This document shows positions 4,324 to 6,028 of a stretch of 6,028 nucleotides of DNA, one piece after another. A program made the translations under genes and the position numbers. Source of the DNA: JBGPLJ01 sp041486385. GTDB lineage: Bacteria > Pseudomonadota > Gammaproteobacteria > Steroidobacterales > Steroidobacteraceae. The stretch spans positions 1 through 6,028 of the forward strand of contig JBGPLJ010000230.1 of the NCBI GenBank assembly GCA_041486385.1. The letters run 5' to 3'. Below the pieces are notes generated by a model. That model made no database searches, was not told where the DNA came from, and was given only the letters and a program-made list of their open reading frames with translations. Numbering within the stretch: position 1 is the first letter of the stretch; every line of letters begins with the position of its first letter.

Positions 4324-5793
4324 ATGGCCTGGCTTACGAAGTCGCGTTTCATGTCGGGCCGCCAGTGCCCGAAGCGGCTGTGGTTTGAGGTGCACGAGCC
4401 GCTGGATGAAAAGCCGCTCGAGACGATGCCGCTGATCAACGGCCGCATGTTCGACGATCTGGTGCGCACGCTGCAGCCGGGCACGGTTATCTCCCGTGAG
4501 CGCGGCATGCCCGCGGCAATCGCGGAGACTGCGCGCGTCATGAGCGCGGGATCCGCGCCGATCCTCTATCAGCCGGCGTTCCGCTTCGGCGACCTCGCGG
4601 TGATCGCCGATGTGCTGCGACGGGAGAAGCACAATTTCGCGCTCGTGGAAGTCAAAGCCTCGACGCAGGTGAAGGACGAGCACATTCCCGATGCCGCGTT
4701 TCAGGCGCTCGTGCTGCGCGGCGTGAAGATTCCCCTCGCACGAGTGTTTGTCGGGCATGTCGACAACAGGTTCGTCCTCGAGCGGGCCGGCGACTACGCC
4801 GGGCTGCTGACGGAGGTCGATGTGACCGACCGCGTGGAAGCGATCGTGCCCGAGGTCGCGGATAACGCCAAAGCGCTGCAAGGCGTGATGGCGTCAACGA
4901 AGGTTCCGGCCATTGGCATGGGGCCGCAATGCCTGAGCCCCTACGAATGTCCCTTCATTCCCCGCTGCTCCAGGGAACGCGGACCGATTGCGGAGTATCC
5001 GATCGATCTGTTGCCGCGGGGCGCGAAGGCGGCGCAAGCACTGGCGGCGGCGGGTTACCTGGACTTGCGCGACGTGCCTGCCGATAGAATTACGGGCGAC
5101 GTGCATCGCCGCGTGCACGCGGCAACCGTCACCGGCGTGGCCTATCTTGATGTGGCCGCCACTGAAGGATTGCGCGCGCTGCCATTCCCGTGCGCTTACC
5201 TCGATTTCGAAACGATTTCGCAGGCAGTGCCGGAAATCCTCGGCACACGCCCCTACGAACAACTGCCCTTTCAGTGGTCGCTGCACGTTGAAGCCTCGAC
5301 CGCGAAACTGTGGTCCGCGGAGTATCTCGCGATCGAAACCTTTGGCGACTTCGCCGCGCTCGCGCGATCGCTGCTGAAAGCCGTGCCTGCCACCGGACCG
5401 GTGTTCGCCTACAACGCTGCTTTCGAGCGTGCGGTACTCGAGGGATTGGCGGACCGACTGCCCGAACATTCACAGGCGCTACGGGCTGTCGCCGAGCGGC
5501 TGGTCGACCTGCTGCCGATCACAAGGGACGCCTACTATCACAGGGACATGAAAGGTTCCTGGTCGATCAAGGCCGTGTTGCCAACGATCGCACCCGAGCT
5601 CGCCTACGATGAACTCCAGGACGTGCAGGAAAGCAGCGCGGCGCAACTCGCGTTCGTCGAACTGCGAGCGTCGGGCATGAGCAAGGAGCGACGCGAGCGG
5701 CTGACGCAGGCCCTGCGCGAGTATTGCCGGCGCGATACCTTGGGGCTGGTCAGGCTGCGGCGCTTTCTATGCGGTGAGAGCGCCGCCGCGTAG
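4324..5793 (+). CDS. DUF2779-type nuclease: Cas4/RecB-like PD-(D/E)XK domain plus DEDD exonuclease-like domain
   Basis: This is a 489-residue protein with two nuclease-like halves. Residues 1-220 resemble the Cas4/RecB/AddB branch of PD-(D/E)XK nucleases: Cys15 in SGRQCPKRLWF, Asp96, Glu109-x-Lys111 (LVEVKAS), Gln127 in FQAL, then Cys203, Cys209 and Cys215. The one-plus-three cysteine layout matches iron-sulfur nucleases of this group, though the C-X5-C-X5-C spacing differs from the usual Cas4 C-X2-C-X5-C. From about residue 290 an RNase H-like DEDD exonuclease pattern follows: Asp294-x-Glu296 (YLDFET), YNAAFE (Glu368), Asp395 and Asp471 (YCRRDT). The phrases AYLDFETISQAVP, LPFQWSLH and DMKGSWSIKAVLP are typical of DUF2779. 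The usual partner Asp in motif II is Glu here, which I believe is normal for this family. A role in DNA or RNA processing or repair is inferred and the substrate is unknown. No cas genes are nearby. The ATG at 4324 fits the family's conserved N-terminus. Confidence 0.9.
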   Translation: MAWLTKSRFMSGRQCPKRLWFEVHEPLDEKPLETMPLINGRMFDDLVRTLQPGTVISRERGMPAAIAETARVMSAGSAPILYQPAFRFGDLAVIADVLRREKHNFALVEVKASTQVKDEHIPDAAFQALVLRGVKIPLARVFVGHVDNRFVLERAGDYAGLLTEVDVTDRVEAIVPEVADNAKALQGVMASTKVPAIGMGPQCLSPYECPFIPRCSRERGPIAEYPIDLLPRGAKAAQALAAAGYLDLRDVPADRITGDVHRRVHAATVTGVAYLDVAATEGLRALPFPCAYLDFETISQAVPEILGTRPYEQLPFQWSLHVEASTAKLWSAEYLAIETFGDFAALARSLLKAVPATGPVFAYNAAFERAVLEGLADRLPEHSQALRAVAERLVDLLPITRDAYYHRDMKGSWSIKAVLPTIAPELAYDELQDVQESSAAQLAFVELRASGMSKERRERLTQALREYCRRDTLGLVRLRRFLCGESAAA

Positions 5794-5844
5794 ATGTGCT
5801 CGCGGATCAGCGCAACAAAGGCGACAGTAATAGTCTGCGGTCAC

Positions 5845-6028
5845 TCATGATTTCTCCTTGAGCCGGTGGCTCGCGCTCGCATCGAGGTCGAGCTCGTAGA
5901 TCTTCTTGAGCTCCTTGATCTTGCGCTGGGTCTCGGCCGTGAAGGCATGCTTGCCGTCAAAGGCGTGCAGCACGATCCCTTCGATGAGATCGCCGAGACT
6001 CATGTTCTTGTACTCGGCGAGCGCCTTC
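5845..6028 (-). CDS. Uncharacterised small protein, 5' part outside window
   Basis: The minus-strand frame is open from the right edge to a TGA at 5845-5847, giving the last 60 residues. They read KALAEYKNMSLGDLIEGIVL, then HAFDGKHAFTAET, then a lysine-rich helix (QRKIKELKKIYELDLDA) and a polar end in SHRLKEKS. It looks like a compact helical protein. The N-terminal piece (LAEYKNMSLGDLIEGIVLHAFDG) recalls the second half of a ribbon-helix-helix DNA-binding unit, but this is a weak impression and I do not assign a family. The gene is convergent with the nuclease gene, with 51 bp between the stops and no clear terminator hairpin. Coding is supported by the unbroken frame, by GC-rich third positions and by a plausible amphipathic pattern. 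Confidence 0.7.
   Translation of the reverse strand, partial: KALAEYKNMSLGDLIEGIVLHAFDGKHAFTAETQRKIKELKKIYELDLDASASHRLKEKS

Noticed and set aside
4974..5000. GGAAC followed by GAGTATCC as a further sigma target
   Set aside because: The spacing is 14, the -35 does not match TGAAACC, and it lies in the middle of the nuclease coding sequence.
4279..5469. Minus-strand frames opposite the nuclease gene (4279-4881 and 4894-5469)
   Set aside because: They have no recognisable domains and lie fully antisense to a protein with intact catalytic motifs.
5807..5848. 13-codon minus-strand frame overlapping the stop of the right-edge gene by ATGA
   Set aside because: The overlap is suggestive of coupling, but the peptide (MSDRRLLLSPLLR) is too short to support as a gene.

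Overview
The window is GC-rich, densely coding DNA from a Gram-negative bacterium. A gamma- or betaproteobacterium is my best inference. It rests on an ECF sigma/anti-sigma pair, a SPOR-like protein, Sec-type signal peptides and dispersed CCCTCACCC...CCCTCTCCCC/GGGGAGAGGG hairpin repeats of a kind common in those classes. No rRNA, tRNA, CRISPR array, transposase or phage gene is visible.

Layout. 1-690 (+) is the 3' part of a papain-family (C1) cysteine peptidase gene. 741-1109 (+) encodes a small exported protein of a probable alpha/beta-barrel fold. Facing it, 1138-1962 (-) encodes a SPOR-like protein. Next come an anti-sigma-like membrane protein (2056-2445, -) and its ECF sigma factor (2442-2969, -), which overlap by ATGA. 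Divergent from the sigma gene is a compact plus-strand operon: a 34-residue membrane peptide (3133-3237), a three-helix membrane protein resembling DUF6249 (3250-3666), and a secreted protein with six VNG repeats that probably forms a beta-helix (3663-4256). After it, 4324-5793 (+) encodes a DUF2779-type nuclease: a Cas4/RecB-like PD-(D/E)XK domain with four cysteines, joined to a DEDD exonuclease-like domain. The right edge cuts a small minus-strand gene (5845-6028).

The most informative regulatory signal lies between the sigma gene and the divergent operon. The same bipartite element, TGAAACC-N15-GAGTATCAA, occurs once on each strand, pointing outward, about 40 bp from each ATG. This looks like a divergent pair of ECF promoters. 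It suggests that the sigma factor controls its own operon and the membrane/beta-helix operon as a self-contained envelope-related regulon. It also fixes the sigma start at 2969 rather than at the far end of the longer ORF.

Three copies of a hairpin repeat (about 1110-1168, 2025-2092, 4260-4313) lie in the same orientation and touch genes directly. Two supply the C-terminal codons and stop of minus-strand genes, in different reading frames. The third supplies the purine-rich ribosome-binding stretch of the nuclease gene inside its hairpin arm. Each copy carries an extra, partial left arm just upstream.
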